Below, piece by piece: positions 18,864 to 27,936 of a stretch of 58,244 nt of DNA; positions within the stretch are counted from its first letter, which is position 1; every line of letters starts with the position of its first letter. The DNA comes from Ignavibacteriota bacterium (GTDB taxonomy: Bacteria; Bacteroidota; Ignavibacteria; Kapaibacteriales; UBA2268), in NCBI GenBank assembly GCA_020437395.1, contig JAGQWJ010000015.1:1-58244 (forward strand). The letters are read 5' to 3'. Under the pieces are notes generated by a model. It did no database searches. It saw only the letters and a list, made by a program, of their open reading frames with translations, and was not told the origin of the DNA. The position numbers and the translations under genes are program-made.

Positions 18864-20136
18864 GGTATTATTCTTTTTACTAGCATTGTGCTACGTCGCG
18901 GGTGCTCAAGTAAGAGAAGGTGAGAAGCTGAATGGAATAGCTGCTGTAGTAGGTAAACAATTAATTACCGATGCAGAAGTAAGGGCTGAGGTTATGACTT
19001 TCCAACAAATGGAACCTAATAATGGATTTAGTGATTCAGAATTATATGACAAAGTATTAGACAACTTAATAAATCAGAACTTAATGGTAACCAAAGCACT
19101 TGAAGACTCTATATCTATTTCAGATGACGATTTGAATAATGCATGGGAAACAGCTCTGAACAACTTAGTAAGAAGATATGGTTCTGAAAAAAGAATTGAA
19201 GACGTATATGGCAAATCGTTAAATAGATTAAGATTTGAATACTCGGATCAGATTAGAAAGAATTTATTAATCCAAAAACTCCAACAAAAAGAGTTTATGG
19301 ATGTAAAGGCAGGTCCTAGTGAGGTTGAACAGTTTTATGAAAATTATAAGGACTCAATTGAAACTATACCGCAAAGAATAGAAATATATCACATTGTAAA
19401 GAATGTTTCTTCGAATAAAGGAAAAAAAGAGCAGACTTTACAGCTTGCAAGAATGGTAAGAGATTCGATTCTGAAAGGTGATTTGAACTTTGATATTGCA
19501 GCAAAAAGATATAGTGCAGATTTAGCAACAAAGAACGATGGCGGTAATTTAGGTTGGTTTAACAAAGGTAAATTAGTCCCAGAATTTGAAAATGCTGCAT
19601 TCCAATTACAAGAAGATGAACTTTCATTACCAGTTGAAACTCCATTCGGATTTCATATTATTCAGACTTTAGAGAAAAAAGAAAACTCTATTAATACGAG
19701 GCATATAGTATTTTCGATTAAAACTACGCAAGAAGATAATGACAAAGTAAAAGAACTACTAATTGAAATAAAAAAGAAAGTTGATAATGGTGAATCTTTC
19801 GAAAAATTAGCTAAATTGTACTCAGACGATAAAGAAACTAAAGGATTTGGTGGATTGATTGGAAAATTGACCATTGAAAATATACCTGCTAGTATCCGTT
19901 CGACAATTGAAAATATGAAAGAAGGGGAAGTCAGTTCGCCGATACCATATAATGCTGACCCAACCAAAACAGCATTTCATATTATTTATAAAAAAAGAAT
20001 TATAGCGTCGCATAAGCCATCATTAGAAGAAGATTATGAATTACTTCAAAATTATGCGTCTAATAAGAAAAGACAAGATGCTATGAAAAACTACTTTGAG
20101 AAACTGAGAGAGGAAATATATTGGAAACGCTATTAA
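18835..20136 (+). CDS. surA: SurA-like periplasmic peptidyl-prolyl isomerase
   Basis: SurA is the periplasmic chaperone for outer-membrane beta-barrel proteins. The 433-residue length equals that of classical SurA. It has a signal peptide (ending CYVAGAQ) and the SurA N-domain (GIAAVVGKQLITDAEVRAE, LIDQ-like NLINQNLMVTKAL). Two parvulin domains follow at about 180-285 (EIYHIVKNVS, GGNLGWFNKG, PFGFHIIQTLE) and 290-390 (NTRHIVFSIK, GFGGLIGKL, FHIIYKKR). Starts at 18835 or, nine bases later, 18844 both give a good signal peptide. It overlaps its neighbours on both sides, making a three-gene unit with the upstream PPIase and the downstream lipoprotein. Confidence 0.93.
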   Translation: MRFMQTNLSKVLFFLLALCYVAGAQVREGEKLNGIAAVVGKQLITDAEVRAEVMTFQQMEPNNGFSDSELYDKVLDNLINQNLMVTKALEDSISISDDDLNNAWETALNNLVRRYGSEKRIEDVYGKSLNRLRFEYSDQIRKNLLIQKLQQKEFMDVKAGPSEVEQFYENYKDSIETIPQRIEIYHIVKNVSSNKGKKEQTLQLARMVRDSILKGDLNFDIAAKRYSADLATKNDGGNLGWFNKGKLVPEFENAAFQLQEDELSLPVETPFGFHIIQTLEKKENSINTRHIVFSIKTTQEDNDKVKELLIEIKKKVDNGESFEKLAKLYSDDKETKGFGGLIGKLTIENIPASIRSTIENMKEGEVSSPIPYNADPTKTAFHIIYKKRIIASHKPSLEEDYELLQNYASNKKRQDAMKNYFEKLREEIYWKRY

Positions 20137-21188
20137 AAATAATAATTGCTATATCTCTCGTTGTATTATTAAATTCTTGTGAAGTTGCAGGAATTGGTAA
20201 GATTAATTACAACGATAGAGTTGGCAATGAACTTATGGATTTCAATAATCCTGAGAGAAATATAGAAAAAAAAGCAGTTTATTTGTTTCAGCTAGAATCT
20301 GCAAATGATGATACAGTTTCTTTTTATGATTCTGATATAAAAGGTACTGATAAGACTAAAATTAAATTCTTAGAAAAATATACTTATACTTATCGGCTAG
20401 GCAATGTTGATTCAATTGAAGTTAAATTAATTGACCCAACTAATAATGAGCTTTTTAATCTTACCCGTCCCTATGAATCAGTTACTTTTGTTGCAGAACC
20501 AGGTACTTATACTTTAAGTGTTAAGAACTTGAAATTTAACAAAGGAGTTAGAAAAATATTTTGTAAACCTGACTACGATACAATTAGAACATTTGCTATC
20601 TTTAACTCTAATAATGACGTAATTTTCTCAATAATAACTGAAGATGAATGTAGAGATTGTAAATTAACAGATGGCAATTTCAAAGAGTTCCAATTAGATA
20701 GTATTGATTTTACAAGTGCAGATTTTCAAAATACTAATTTACAAGGGGCTAACCTTAGATACAGTATCCTTAATTATGTGAGCTTTCTTTCTACAAAAGC
20801 TGATACTGCAGATATGTCCTATGTTCTTTTCGATTCACCGCGAGACTTAAGACATGCCAGTTTCAACTTAACAAAAGCCTGGGGAATCAGAATTAATAAT
20901 GCAAATTTGAATTTTTCAAAATTTTACGATTGTGATTTATCTAACAGTACGATTGAAGGTAGTCAACTCAATGAAGGGGAGATGTTTGCGTGCAATCTAT
21001 CAAGCTCTACTTTAAAAAATAATAACTTTACGAATTCCACTTTCGAATGGTGTAGATTTGACTATTCTAATCTAACTGGTACGTCTTTTTGTGATTCTGA
21101 TTTAAAAGATGCAACTTTTCTGAAAACTAAAGGTGATGAAACTACATTATGTGTTCCTGATTCTGCAAGAGGTAAGGGTATTCAATAG
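20121..21188 (+). CDS. Pentapeptide-repeat lipoprotein
   Basis: Translation must begin at TTG 20121, because only that start gives the signal peptide and the lipobox VVLLNSC (Cys20). It overlaps surA by 16 bases. After a beta-rich region (about residues 45-180) comes a run of pentapeptide-like A(D/N)LXX repeats at about 190-335. Examples are TSADFQNTNLQGANLRYS, NANLNFSKFYDCDLSNSTI and DYSNLTGTSFCDSDLKDATF. These form a right-handed quadrilateral beta-helix. The function of lipid-anchored members is unknown. Being cotranscribed with two SurA-type chaperones, a role at the outer membrane is possible (inference). Confidence 0.88.
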   Translation: METLLKIIIAISLVVLLNSCEVAGIGKINYNDRVGNELMDFNNPERNIEKKAVYLFQLESANDDTVSFYDSDIKGTDKTKIKFLEKYTYTYRLGNVDSIEVKLIDPTNNELFNLTRPYESVTFVAEPGTYTLSVKNLKFNKGVRKIFCKPDYDTIRTFAIFNSNNDVIFSIITEDECRDCKLTDGNFKEFQLDSIDFTSADFQNTNLQGANLRYSILNYVSFLSTKADTADMSYVLFDSPRDLRHASFNLTKAWGIRINNANLNFSKFYDCDLSNSTIEGSQLNEGEMFACNLSSSTLKNNNFTNSTFEWCRFDYSNLTGTSFCDSDLKDATFLKTKGDETTLCVPDSARGKGIQ

Positions 21189-21874
21189 GAAACAGCAATA
21201 ACAGCCAAATCTACTCTCCTTGTGCCTGATTTCAGTAGTTTAACAGCACATTCGTTTGCAGTTGTGCCTGTAGTAAGTACATCGTCAATCAATAATACTC
21301 TTTTCCCGTAAACTAAATTACTATTTGATACTTTAAATTTCTTATCTAAATTCGATTTACGTTCTGTTCTATTTAACTTTGCCTGAGAGTATGTATATCT
21401 AGTTCTTTCCAAAATATTTTCGTCCATTGGAATTTTTGTGACATCACTTATGCTTTGACCTATTACCTCTGATTGATTAAATCCCCTTTCTCTTCTTCTA
21501 GCGTGGTGAATTGGAATTGGAATTATCAAATCGTAATCTTCCGGATTGATTAAATTGGAAATCATATTACCGAATTCGGTCCCTATTTGACTAATTCCAA
21601 GATATTTGAATTTGTGTATTGAGTTTAGAATATTATGATTATCACTAATTTTGAATAAAGATATTATTTTACTTATTCCCAAATCATCAGGATTATATTC
21701 CGACAACAATCTATCTCGAACTATTAATGGATGAGGGGGTGGGGATAGTTCTAATAATTTCTCTGAGCTTAAGTATCTGTAATCTCTGTCGTTTTGTAAT
21801 AATTCTCCCGAAATGATACATTCATCGGGATTAATCAAATTCAAAAACTTATCAAAAAGAGAAGCTCTATACAT
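21182..21874 (-). CDS. ComF-family phosphoribosyltransferase-like protein
   Basis: The 230-residue product ends in a type-I phosphoribosyltransferase domain with the PRPP-binding motif VLLIDDVLTTGTTANECA (near residue 195), preceded by IPIPIHHARRRERGFNQSE, a ComF hallmark. ComF proteins take part in DNA uptake and transformation in some bacteria, mechanism unclear. The usual N-terminal zinc ribbon with four cysteines is degenerate: only one Cys (DECIISGE, near residue 19) remains. It ends seven bases inside the end of the lipoprotein gene. It lies four bases from DoxX in the same direction. Confidence 0.87.
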   Translation of the reverse strand: MYRASLFDKFLNLINPDECIISGELLQNDRDYRYLSSEKLLELSPPPHPLIVRDRLLSEYNPDDLGISKIISLFKISDNHNILNSIHKFKYLGISQIGTEFGNMISNLINPEDYDLIIPIPIHHARRRERGFNQSEVIGQSISDVTKIPMDENILERTRYTYSQAKLNRTERKSNLDKKFKVSNSNLVYGKRVLLIDDVLTTGTTANECAVKLLKSGTRRVDLAVIAVSY

Positions 21875-21878
21875 TCAG

Positions 21879-22316
21879 CTATTTTAGTTTAAATTTATTA
21901 GAATTAGTTAGAGATATTACTGATGTTAAAATAATTAATCCGAAATTTTCTAAGATTTTTAACCAACCTACTTTTTGCTGTGCATTTCCGCCAGAGCATC
22001 CGCAATTTATGTCTAATCCACTTGCGAAAGCAAATATAACAGCAAATGTAAACATCAGTAACATTGCAGTTGCTATTAATCCATTTTCATTTTGATAAAT
22101 TCCGAAAAGTAGTAAAACACCAACAATCAATTCAGCCCAAGGTAAAATTAATGCCATTAGTTGAGTAATAAAGTCAGGTGTCATACCATAATTACCAATT
22201 TCATTAGCAAATTGTGATGGATCTGCAATTTTTGCAACACCATAGAAAATGAATAGTACTCCGATAAAACTTCTAATTATTAAAATTAAAACAGGGTTGT
22301 CAATTAATTTTCTCAT
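21879..22316 (-). CDS. DoxX/MauE-family inner-membrane protein
   Basis: The 145-residue protein has four predicted membrane segments, with the DoxX features FIGVLFIFYGVAKIADP near residue 15 and PWAELIVGVLLLFGI near residue 60. A CGCSGG cysteine pair lies near residue 104, just before the last helix, as in DoxX proteins with MauE-like redox motifs. The family is linked to disulfide or thiosulfate/quinone-linked redox chemistry; the specific role here is unknown. It forms a minus-strand pair with the comF-like gene and is divergent from the phosphohexomutase. Confidence 0.85.
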   Translation of the reverse strand: MRKLIDNPVLILIIRSFIGVLFIFYGVAKIADPSQFANEIGNYGMTPDFITQLMALILPWAELIVGVLLLFGIYQNENGLIATAMLLMFTFAVIFAFASGLDINCGCSGGNAQQKVGWLKILENFGLIILTSVISLTNSNKFKLK

Positions 22317-22326
22317 ATCTTTTTAC

Positions 22327-22350
22327 TTTGAAATGTATGTGTTAAATTTG
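22327..22350 (+). promoter_or_regulatory. Candidate promoter of the phosphohexomutase gene
   Basis: TAAATTTG at 22343-22350 is an exact TAnnTTTG -7 element, 32 bases before the ATG. A TTTG sits only 12 bases upstream (22327-22330). The normal -33 position holds TTTT. The 13-mer TGTGTTAAATTTG, with a TTTG 12 bases upstream of its TAAATTTG, recurs before the HlyD-like gene at 41806-41829. Confidence 0.5.
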
Positions 22351-22382
22351 AGTAATTTAAAAATATTAATTGAAATAATCAA

Positions 22383-23765
22383 ATGCCAATAATCAGATCA
22401 ATCTCAGGAATAAGAGCAACTTTAAATGATGGACTTAGACCAGATATATTGACTAAATATGTAGCAGCTTATTGCAATGCAATTCCAAAAGGCGATATAG
22501 TAGTTGGTAGAGATGGACGACCTTCTGGTAAATGGATATCAGAATTAGTTTGTGCTACTATTAATGCTTGTGGAAGAAACGTAAAACTATTAGATATTTG
22601 TCCTACACCTACGGTGCAATTGATAACTGAAAAAACTGATGCTGTTGGAGGAATTTCAATAACCGCTTCTCATAATCCTGAACAATGGAATGGCTTGAAG
22701 TTCTTGAATCAAGAAGGAGTATTTTTGAATAAGGAAGAGAATGAAAGATTCTGGATTCTCTTTGATACCGATGATATAGAATATTCCATTAATCCTTCGA
22801 ATGAAATAAAAATAGAAAAAATTGATTCACTCCAAAAACATATAGATGCAATTGTTAATTCAGACTTATTTGATGTAGTGAGAATCAAATCTCAATTAGA
22901 AAGTCGCAAATTTAAAATTGTAGTAGATGCTGTTAATGCCTCGGGATCTACTTTTGTACCCCAATTGCTAAAAGTATTAGGTTGTGAAGTGATAGAACTT
23001 TTTACAGACAACAGTGGAATATTTCCTCACACCCCAGAGCCAATAACAGAAAACCTTGGCCAACTTTGTCAATCAGTAATTGATAATAGTGCAGACTTAG
23101 GGATTGCTGTCGATCCAGATGCAGATAGGTTAGTATTAATAGATGAAAATGGAGATGCTATTGGAGAAGAAAAAACAATTGCAATTGCCGTAAAATCTGC
23201 ATTGGAGAACAATAGACTTAAATCCGACTATTATGAGAACTGCATAACTGTGAATTTGAGTACAAGCGGAATGACCGAAAAAATAGCTAGTATTTATGAT
23301 GCTGTTGTTGAGAGGTCAGCTGTTGGAGAGATTAATGTAGTTAGCAAAATGAAAGAAAATAAATCTTTAGTCGGTGGTGAAGGCAGCGGTGGAGTGATAT
23401 TACCACATATTCATTACGGACGCGATTCATTAGTTGGGATTACACTACTATTAGATATAATTTCATCTAAGAATCTTAGTTTAAGTGAATTATCAAATTC
23501 ACTACCTGTTGTATTCATGATTAAAGATAAAATAGAGATAAATAGCAATCCAAATGAACTAATGAACAAGCTAAAATCAAAGTTCACTGGATATAATATT
23601 AATACTGAAGATGGAATTCGTATTAGAATAAATGACAACGAATGGGTTCATATAAGGATTTCAAATACTGAACCTATAGTCAGAATTATAACAGAAAGTA
23701 ACACTAGAGCACGTGCAAAAGAGATTTTTGATGATTATAAAACTATTTTGCAAGAAATATCTTGA
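22383..23765 (+). CDS. glmM: Phosphoglucosamine mutase/phosphomannomutase-family phosphohexomutase
   Basis: These enzymes interconvert hexose-1- and hexose-6-phosphates through a phosphoserine. The 460-residue product has the catalytic loop ITASHNPEQWNGLKF (Ser96), the Mg-binding loop DPDADRLVLID (near residue 245), the sugar-specificity loop GGEGSGGVILP (near residue 334) and the phosphate-binding RISNTEPIVRII at the C-terminus. The GEGSGG loop agrees with GlmM, which makes glucosamine-1-phosphate for peptidoglycan and LPS. Phosphomannomutase/phosphoglucomutase activity cannot be excluded. Confidence 0.88.
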   Translation: MPIIRSISGIRATLNDGLRPDILTKYVAAYCNAIPKGDIVVGRDGRPSGKWISELVCATINACGRNVKLLDICPTPTVQLITEKTDAVGGISITASHNPEQWNGLKFLNQEGVFLNKEENERFWILFDTDDIEYSINPSNEIKIEKIDSLQKHIDAIVNSDLFDVVRIKSQLESRKFKIVVDAVNASGSTFVPQLLKVLGCEVIELFTDNSGIFPHTPEPITENLGQLCQSVIDNSADLGIAVDPDADRLVLIDENGDAIGEEKTIAIAVKSALENNRLKSDYYENCITVNLSTSGMTEKIASIYDAVVERSAVGEINVVSKMKENKSLVGGEGSGGVILPHIHYGRDSLVGITLLLDIISSKNLSLSELSNSLPVVFMIKDKIEINSNPNELMNKLKSKFTGYNINTEDGIRIRINDNEWVHIRISNTEPIVRIITESNTRARAKEIFDDYKTILQEIS

Positions 23766-23930
23766 ATTTGTTGAAAATTTTTTAATCTTCTGAAATAGGC
23801 CATATCTTTATATAATACAATTATGTCCGTAAATAGGTTATTTTGAGTCTTATTTAACAAAAGGACTAAATTTTAATAAAAGATTTTATATTCAGATATA
23901 TTATTTTAATTTTACAGTTGATATAAATAC

Positions 23931-23969
23931 GCTGATTAAAAAAGTGTTCTAATATATAGACGAATCAGC
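23931..23969 (+). promoter_or_regulatory. Inverted repeat in the leader of the respiratory operon
   Basis: GCTGATT (23931-23937) is exactly inverted as AATCAGC (23963-23969), 25 bases apart and ending 33 bases before the actA GTG. It lies in the 237-base gap 23766-24002, which otherwise holds no gene and no clear TAnnTTTG promoter; the nearest candidate is an imperfect TTATTTTG about 23841. It could be an operator or a leader stem. Confidence 0.35.
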
Positions 23970-24002
23970 ACAGAATTATTTTTAATAGTAATTAGGAATA
24001 AC

Positions 24003-24575
24003 GTGAAAAAATCAGTTCTGGACTACGGACTTAGAGTCAGATTACCAATAACAATAATGGTGATTCTTATTTCCTACGCAATTACATTCTACGTATCTCG
24101 TTCTGAACGAGACGGAGTTGGGTACAAGCCTGATCAGCCTATTAATTTCTCACACAAACTTCACGCGGGAGAAATGGGTATAGATTGTCAATACTGTCAT
24201 GTTGGAGTTGAAAAATCGCGACATGCGGTAGTACCTCAAGCCAGCACTTGTATGAACTGTCATACAATGGCTAAAACAGACAGCCCTGAAATTAAGAAAT
24301 TAACAAATTACTACGAATCGGGTGAAGCTATTCCTTGGAAAAGAGTTCATCAGGTACCTGAGTATGCTTACTTCAATCATAGTGCACACGTAAATGCGGG
24401 CATAGATTGTGCTTCTTGCCATGGTGATATCGCATCTATGGAAAAAGTAGAGCAGGTACATGCTTTTAATATGGCTAATTGCTTGAGTTGTCATAGAGCT
24501 CCTCATGAAAAAATGCCATATCTAGCTGATGAAATTAAGAAGGGTCCCGAAGATTGTAGTGCTTGTCACAGATAA
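24003..24575 (+). CDS. actA: Alternative complex III pentahaem cytochrome c subunit ActA
   Basis: ACIII oxidises menaquinol and reduces a periplasmic electron carrier, replacing the bc1 complex. ActA is its membrane-anchored multihaem subunit. The 190-residue product has one N-terminal membrane helix (about residues 14-30). Five CXXCH haem-binding motifs follow: CQYCH, CMNCH, CASCH, CLSCH and CSACH. Further His residues (FSHKLHAG, FNHSAHV) can serve as distal ligands. Five haems is the normal ActA count. The start is GTG; no nearby ATG would include the membrane helix. It is the first gene of a 15-kb operon ending at the terminator at 39063. Confidence 0.95.
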   Translation: MKKSVLDYGLRVRLPITIMVILISYAITFYVSRSERDGVGYKPDQPINFSHKLHAGEMGIDCQYCHVGVEKSRHAVVPQASTCMNCHTMAKTDSPEIKKLTNYYESGEAIPWKRVHQVPEYAYFNHSAHVNAGIDCASCHGDIASMEKVEQVHAFNMANCLSCHRAPHEKMPYLADEIKKGPEDCSACHR

Positions 24576-24589
24576 TATTGGAAATAATT

Positions 24590-24775
24590 ATGGAAAATAG
24601 TAAAAGAAAGTTCTTTAAGTTGTTTGGTGCTGGTGCTGTTGGTGTCACTCTGACTTCATTGGCTTCTCCCAAGAAAATAATTGCCAATGTCTCTGACCTA
24701 GATAATAAAAAAAGTAACTCAAATTTAGAAGTTAAAATTCACCCACAATCTGTTAAAAGAACAAAAAAGGGTTAA
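24590..24775 (+). CDS. Small Tat-signal-like protein in the ACIII operon
   Basis: ATG 24590 opens a 61-residue protein (an earlier in-frame start at 24563 would overlap actA). It begins MENSKRKFFKLFGAGAVGVT, which looks like a twin-arginine signal with KR in place of RR. A short polar tail ending KRTKKG follows. It sits between actA and actB. Small proteins that are little more than a Tat signal are known next to formate dehydrogenase large subunits. That family's C-terminal Tyr/His motif is absent here. A role in export or maturation of ActB is possible (inference). Confidence 0.7.
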   Translation: MENSKRKFFKLFGAGAVGVTLTSLASPKKIIANVSDLDNKKSNSNLEVKIHPQSVKRTKKG

Positions 24776-24780
24776 GCTAA

Positions 24781-27700
24781 ATGAATAACTCAGTGGATAA
24801 AAATAAAAATCAAATTGATTTGCCAGTAGTGAAATCCGATTCAAAGCCCTCTGTTTGGAGAAGCTTAGATGAATATGATAATACTAATTCTGACAATCAA
24901 TTAAAAGTAAAAGCAAACGAATTTGCTGATGGTGCTGAGAATTTTGATATCAGCTCGAAATCTAAATTCTCAAGAAGGAAGTTTATGGCACTTATGTCTG
25001 CTTCTTCTGCTATGGCAATGGCTGCTTGTACTGACTATCGTGATAAAGGCGAAATAGTACCTTACATTGATAAACCTGAAGAGGTTATACCTGGTATTCC
25101 TAATTTCTATGCTTCTACTCTTATTAGTGATGGAAGCGGACAAGGTGTACTTGTAAAAACTAGAGAGGGAAGACCTATCCTTATTGAAGGTAATCCTCAA
25201 CATCCAATTTCTAAAGGTAAATTGGATTCGAATGGTATAGCAAGATTGCTTGACATGTACGATCCGAATAGATTGCAAAACCCTAGAAAACTACAAGAGT
25301 CAAAACTTGTAGATACAGACTGGGGTACAGTTGATAAAGAAATTATTCAATCTTTGAATTCGGCTTCAAGTTCTGGAAAAGAAATTGCGTTGTTCACAGG
25401 TAAGATAATATCTCCTACTTTTGCAAAGCTTATTGAAGATTTCAAAGCAAAGTACCCTACTACTAAAGTATATAGCCACGAATTATTCAATGATAATAAT
25501 AAGCAAGAAGCTTGGAATAAGTCAACTGGTGGAACAACATATCCACTCATACACTTGGATAAAGCATCTATTATTTTGTCTATTGATTCAGATTTCTTAG
25601 GAACTGATGGCAATGTAAATGAAAATATTAGACAGTTTGTTGTTAATAGAGATTTTGAAAATCCAGCAAACTTCAGTAGATTTTATCAAGTTGAAGGCTC
25701 TTATACTTTGACAGGTTCTAATGCAGACTATAGATTAAGATTAACACCAGAAAACTATTTGGATGTTATAGCTTCTTTAGTTAATCATTTTGCAGCTAAA
25801 CAAGGCAAACAAACAATGTCAGGTTTCAAGTCATTGGAAGCACTTGCAAAAGAAAATCATTGGAAACATGAAGCAGTTTCTAAGTTAATCAATGATTTAG
25901 AAAGCAATAGAGGCAAAGCTATTGTAATAGGTGGTAAACAATTGTCTGTCGATCACCATATTGCTATTAATTATTTGAATGAATTAATAGGTGCTAATGA
26001 GCTTTATAATAAGAGTGAATCTGATTACAATGTTATAAGTTTGTCAAATGATAAAGAAATTTCTTCACTTGCGAGCAGAATGAAATCTGGCAATGTCGGT
26101 GTTTTAATTAATATTGACAAAAACCCTACTTATCATTTGCCTAAACTATTTAGCAAAGAAAATTTAAGCAAAGTTAAGACAGTAGTTTCGCTTAATGAAT
26201 TTGAAAATGAAACTACAAACAATAGCAATTATGTTCTAGGCATTAATCACGATATCGAATCTTGGGGAGATGCCAAAATAAGAACAGGGGTGATTTCGAC
26301 TCAACAACCTGTGATTGCACCACTTTACAATACAAGACAAAAAGAAGCAATACTTTTAAACTGGATTAATAACGTTGAGAATTACTCCGAAGATGTTTAT
26401 CACAAATACTTACAAAGTAATTGGGAAACAAACATTTATCCTTCATTGAATAGATCTGTTCCTTTCAAGGAATTTTGGTTCGCAACACTTCATGATGGTG
26501 TAACAACTTTCAATGAAACTAGCATCGTTCCAACTGAATTTGATGTTAGTACAGTTAATAGTATCAAGCCAACAAAGAAATCTAACTATAGCGTTATCTT
26601 ACAAGAAAATTATTTTATTAGAGATGGTAGATATGCTGGAAATGGGTTCCTTCAAGAATCAGCTCATCCTATAACTAAAGTTACTTGGGATAACTGCGCT
26701 ATGGTATCGCCAGCTACTTCTAAAGAATTAGGAGTCGAGATTGGAGATATGCTAGAAGTAACTCTTAATGGTGTTGCTATAGAGTTGCCAACTTTGATTC
26801 AACCTGGTATGGCTGAGAAAGTAATAGCAGTTGATTTAGGATATGGAAGAACTAATAGTAGTCCAATAGGAAATGGTGTAGGATTCGATGTTACACCGTT
26901 TATGTCTGAAAAAGGAATATCAAATTGGATTTATACTGGTGCTTCTGTCAAATCAACTGGTAATAAGTATGAATTAGTCTCTACTCAAGAACATCATGCA
27001 CTCGATGATGAGTTTTTAAGAACTCAAGTAAGAAAAGACGAGAAAGGGAATGTAATTGGGGGAGATGAAACTTTTGCTCGTGCTAGAGGAATAATTCAAG
27101 AATCAACGGTGGAAGGATATTTAAAAAATCCAAGGATTCTAAAAGAACATACTCATAAAGTTTTCAGCATTACCAAAGACTTTGAATATAACAACATGAA
27201 ATGGGCAATGTCAATCGATATGAATAAATGTATTGGTTGTAATGCTTGTAGCATTGCGTGTTATGTAGAAAATAATATTCCTGTAGTTGGTAAAGAAGAA
27301 GTTGGCTATGGTCGTGAAATGGGATGGATGCGAATAGATAGATATTTTGCAGGTACACCAGACGATCCAATAATGAGTAATCAACCAATGCTTTGTCAAC
27401 ATTGTGACAATGCACCTTGTGAAAACGTATGCCCAGTAGTTGCAACTACACACAGTCAAGATGGACTAAATCAGATGGTCTATAATCGTTGTGTAGGAAC
27501 ACGTTATTGTGCAAATAACTGTCCTTATAAAGTTAGAAGATTTAATTTTTATGATTTCAGAGATAATTTAGCAAACGGCTATTATAAAACAGAATCAACT
27601 AAGATTATGATGAACCCTGAGGTTACTATCAGAGCAAGAGGGGTAATGGAAAAATGTACATTCTGTGTACAAAGAATATCAGAAGCAAAACAAAAAGCTA

Positions 27701-27936
27701 AAGAAGAAGGCAGAGCACTTAAAGGTTCTGATGTAACTACAGCTTGTCAAGACGCTTGTCCAGCAAATGCGATTGAGTTTGGAAATGCGAATGATAAAGA
27801 TTCAAGATTAGCGATGATGAGAGATCATAATCTTGGGTACCATGTATTAGACTATTTAAATGTGAAACCAAACGTAACATATTTAGCAAAATTACGGAAT
27901 TCAGATTCATTGGGAGTGAAGAGTGAGCACCATTGA
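24781..27936 (+). CDS. actB: Alternative complex III iron-sulfur/molybdopterin-like subunit ActB
   Basis: The 1051-residue product is the periplasmic electron-transfer subunit. It has an ActB-type N-terminal extension (VWRSLDEYD) and a Tat signal [20 protein letters not shown] (twin Arg at 65-66, possible lipobox Cys83). The B1 domain (about 85-790) resembles molybdopterin oxidoreductases but has no visible cofactor-ligand motif or N-terminal iron-sulfur cysteines, as known for ACIII. The B2 ferredoxin-like domain (about 800-1030) has cysteine groups [41 protein letters not shown] and CQDACP. These fit three [4Fe-4S] and one [3Fe-4S] cluster. It overlaps actC by 14 bases. Confidence 0.96.
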   Translation: MNNSVDKNKNQIDLPVVKSDSKPSVWRSLDEYDNTNSDNQLKVKANEFADGAENFDISSKSKFSRRKFMALMSASSAMAMAACTDYRDKGEIVPYIDKPEEVIPGIPNFYASTLISDGSGQGVLVKTREGRPILIEGNPQHPISKGKLDSNGIARLLDMYDPNRLQNPRKLQESKLVDTDWGTVDKEIIQSLNSASSSGKEIALFTGKIISPTFAKLIEDFKAKYPTTKVYSHELFNDNNKQEAWNKSTGGTTYPLIHLDKASIILSIDSDFLGTDGNVNENIRQFVVNRDFENPANFSRFYQVEGSYTLTGSNADYRLRLTPENYLDVIASLVNHFAAKQGKQTMSGFKSLEALAKENHWKHEAVSKLINDLESNRGKAIVIGGKQLSVDHHIAINYLNELIGANELYNKSESDYNVISLSNDKEISSLASRMKSGNVGVLINIDKNPTYHLPKLFSKENLSKVKTVVSLNEFENETTNNSNYVLGINHDIESWGDAKIRTGVISTQQPVIAPLYNTRQKEAILLNWINNVENYSEDVYHKYLQSNWETNIYPSLNRSVPFKEFWFATLHDGVTTFNETSIVPTEFDVSTVNSIKPTKKSNYSVILQENYFIRDGRYAGNGFLQESAHPITKVTWDNCAMVSPATSKELGVEIGDMLEVTLNGVAIELPTLIQPGMAEKVIAVDLGYGRTNSSPIGNGVGFDVTPFMSEKGISNWIYTGASVKSTGNKYELVSTQEHHALDDEFLRTQVRKDEKGNVIGGDETFARARGIIQESTVEGYLKNPRILKEHTHKVFSITKDFEYNNMKWAMSIDMNKCIGCNACSIACYVENNIPVVGKEEVGYGREMGWMRIDRYFAGTPDDPIMSNQPMLCQHCDNAPCENVCPVVATTHSQDGLNQMVYNRCVGTRYCANNCPYKVRRFNFYDFRDNLANGYYKTESTKIMMNPEVTIRARGVMEKCTFCVQRISEAKQKAKEEGRALKGSDVTTACQDACPANAIEFGNANDKDSRLAMMRDHNLGYHVLDYLNVKPNVTYLAKLRNSDSLGVKSEHH

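Noticed and set aside
24781-27936. ActB as a true molybdenum oxidoreductase
   Set aside because: The cofactor-ligand and N-terminal iron-sulfur motifs are not visible and the gene is in an ACIII operon, where this domain is known to hold no molybdenum.
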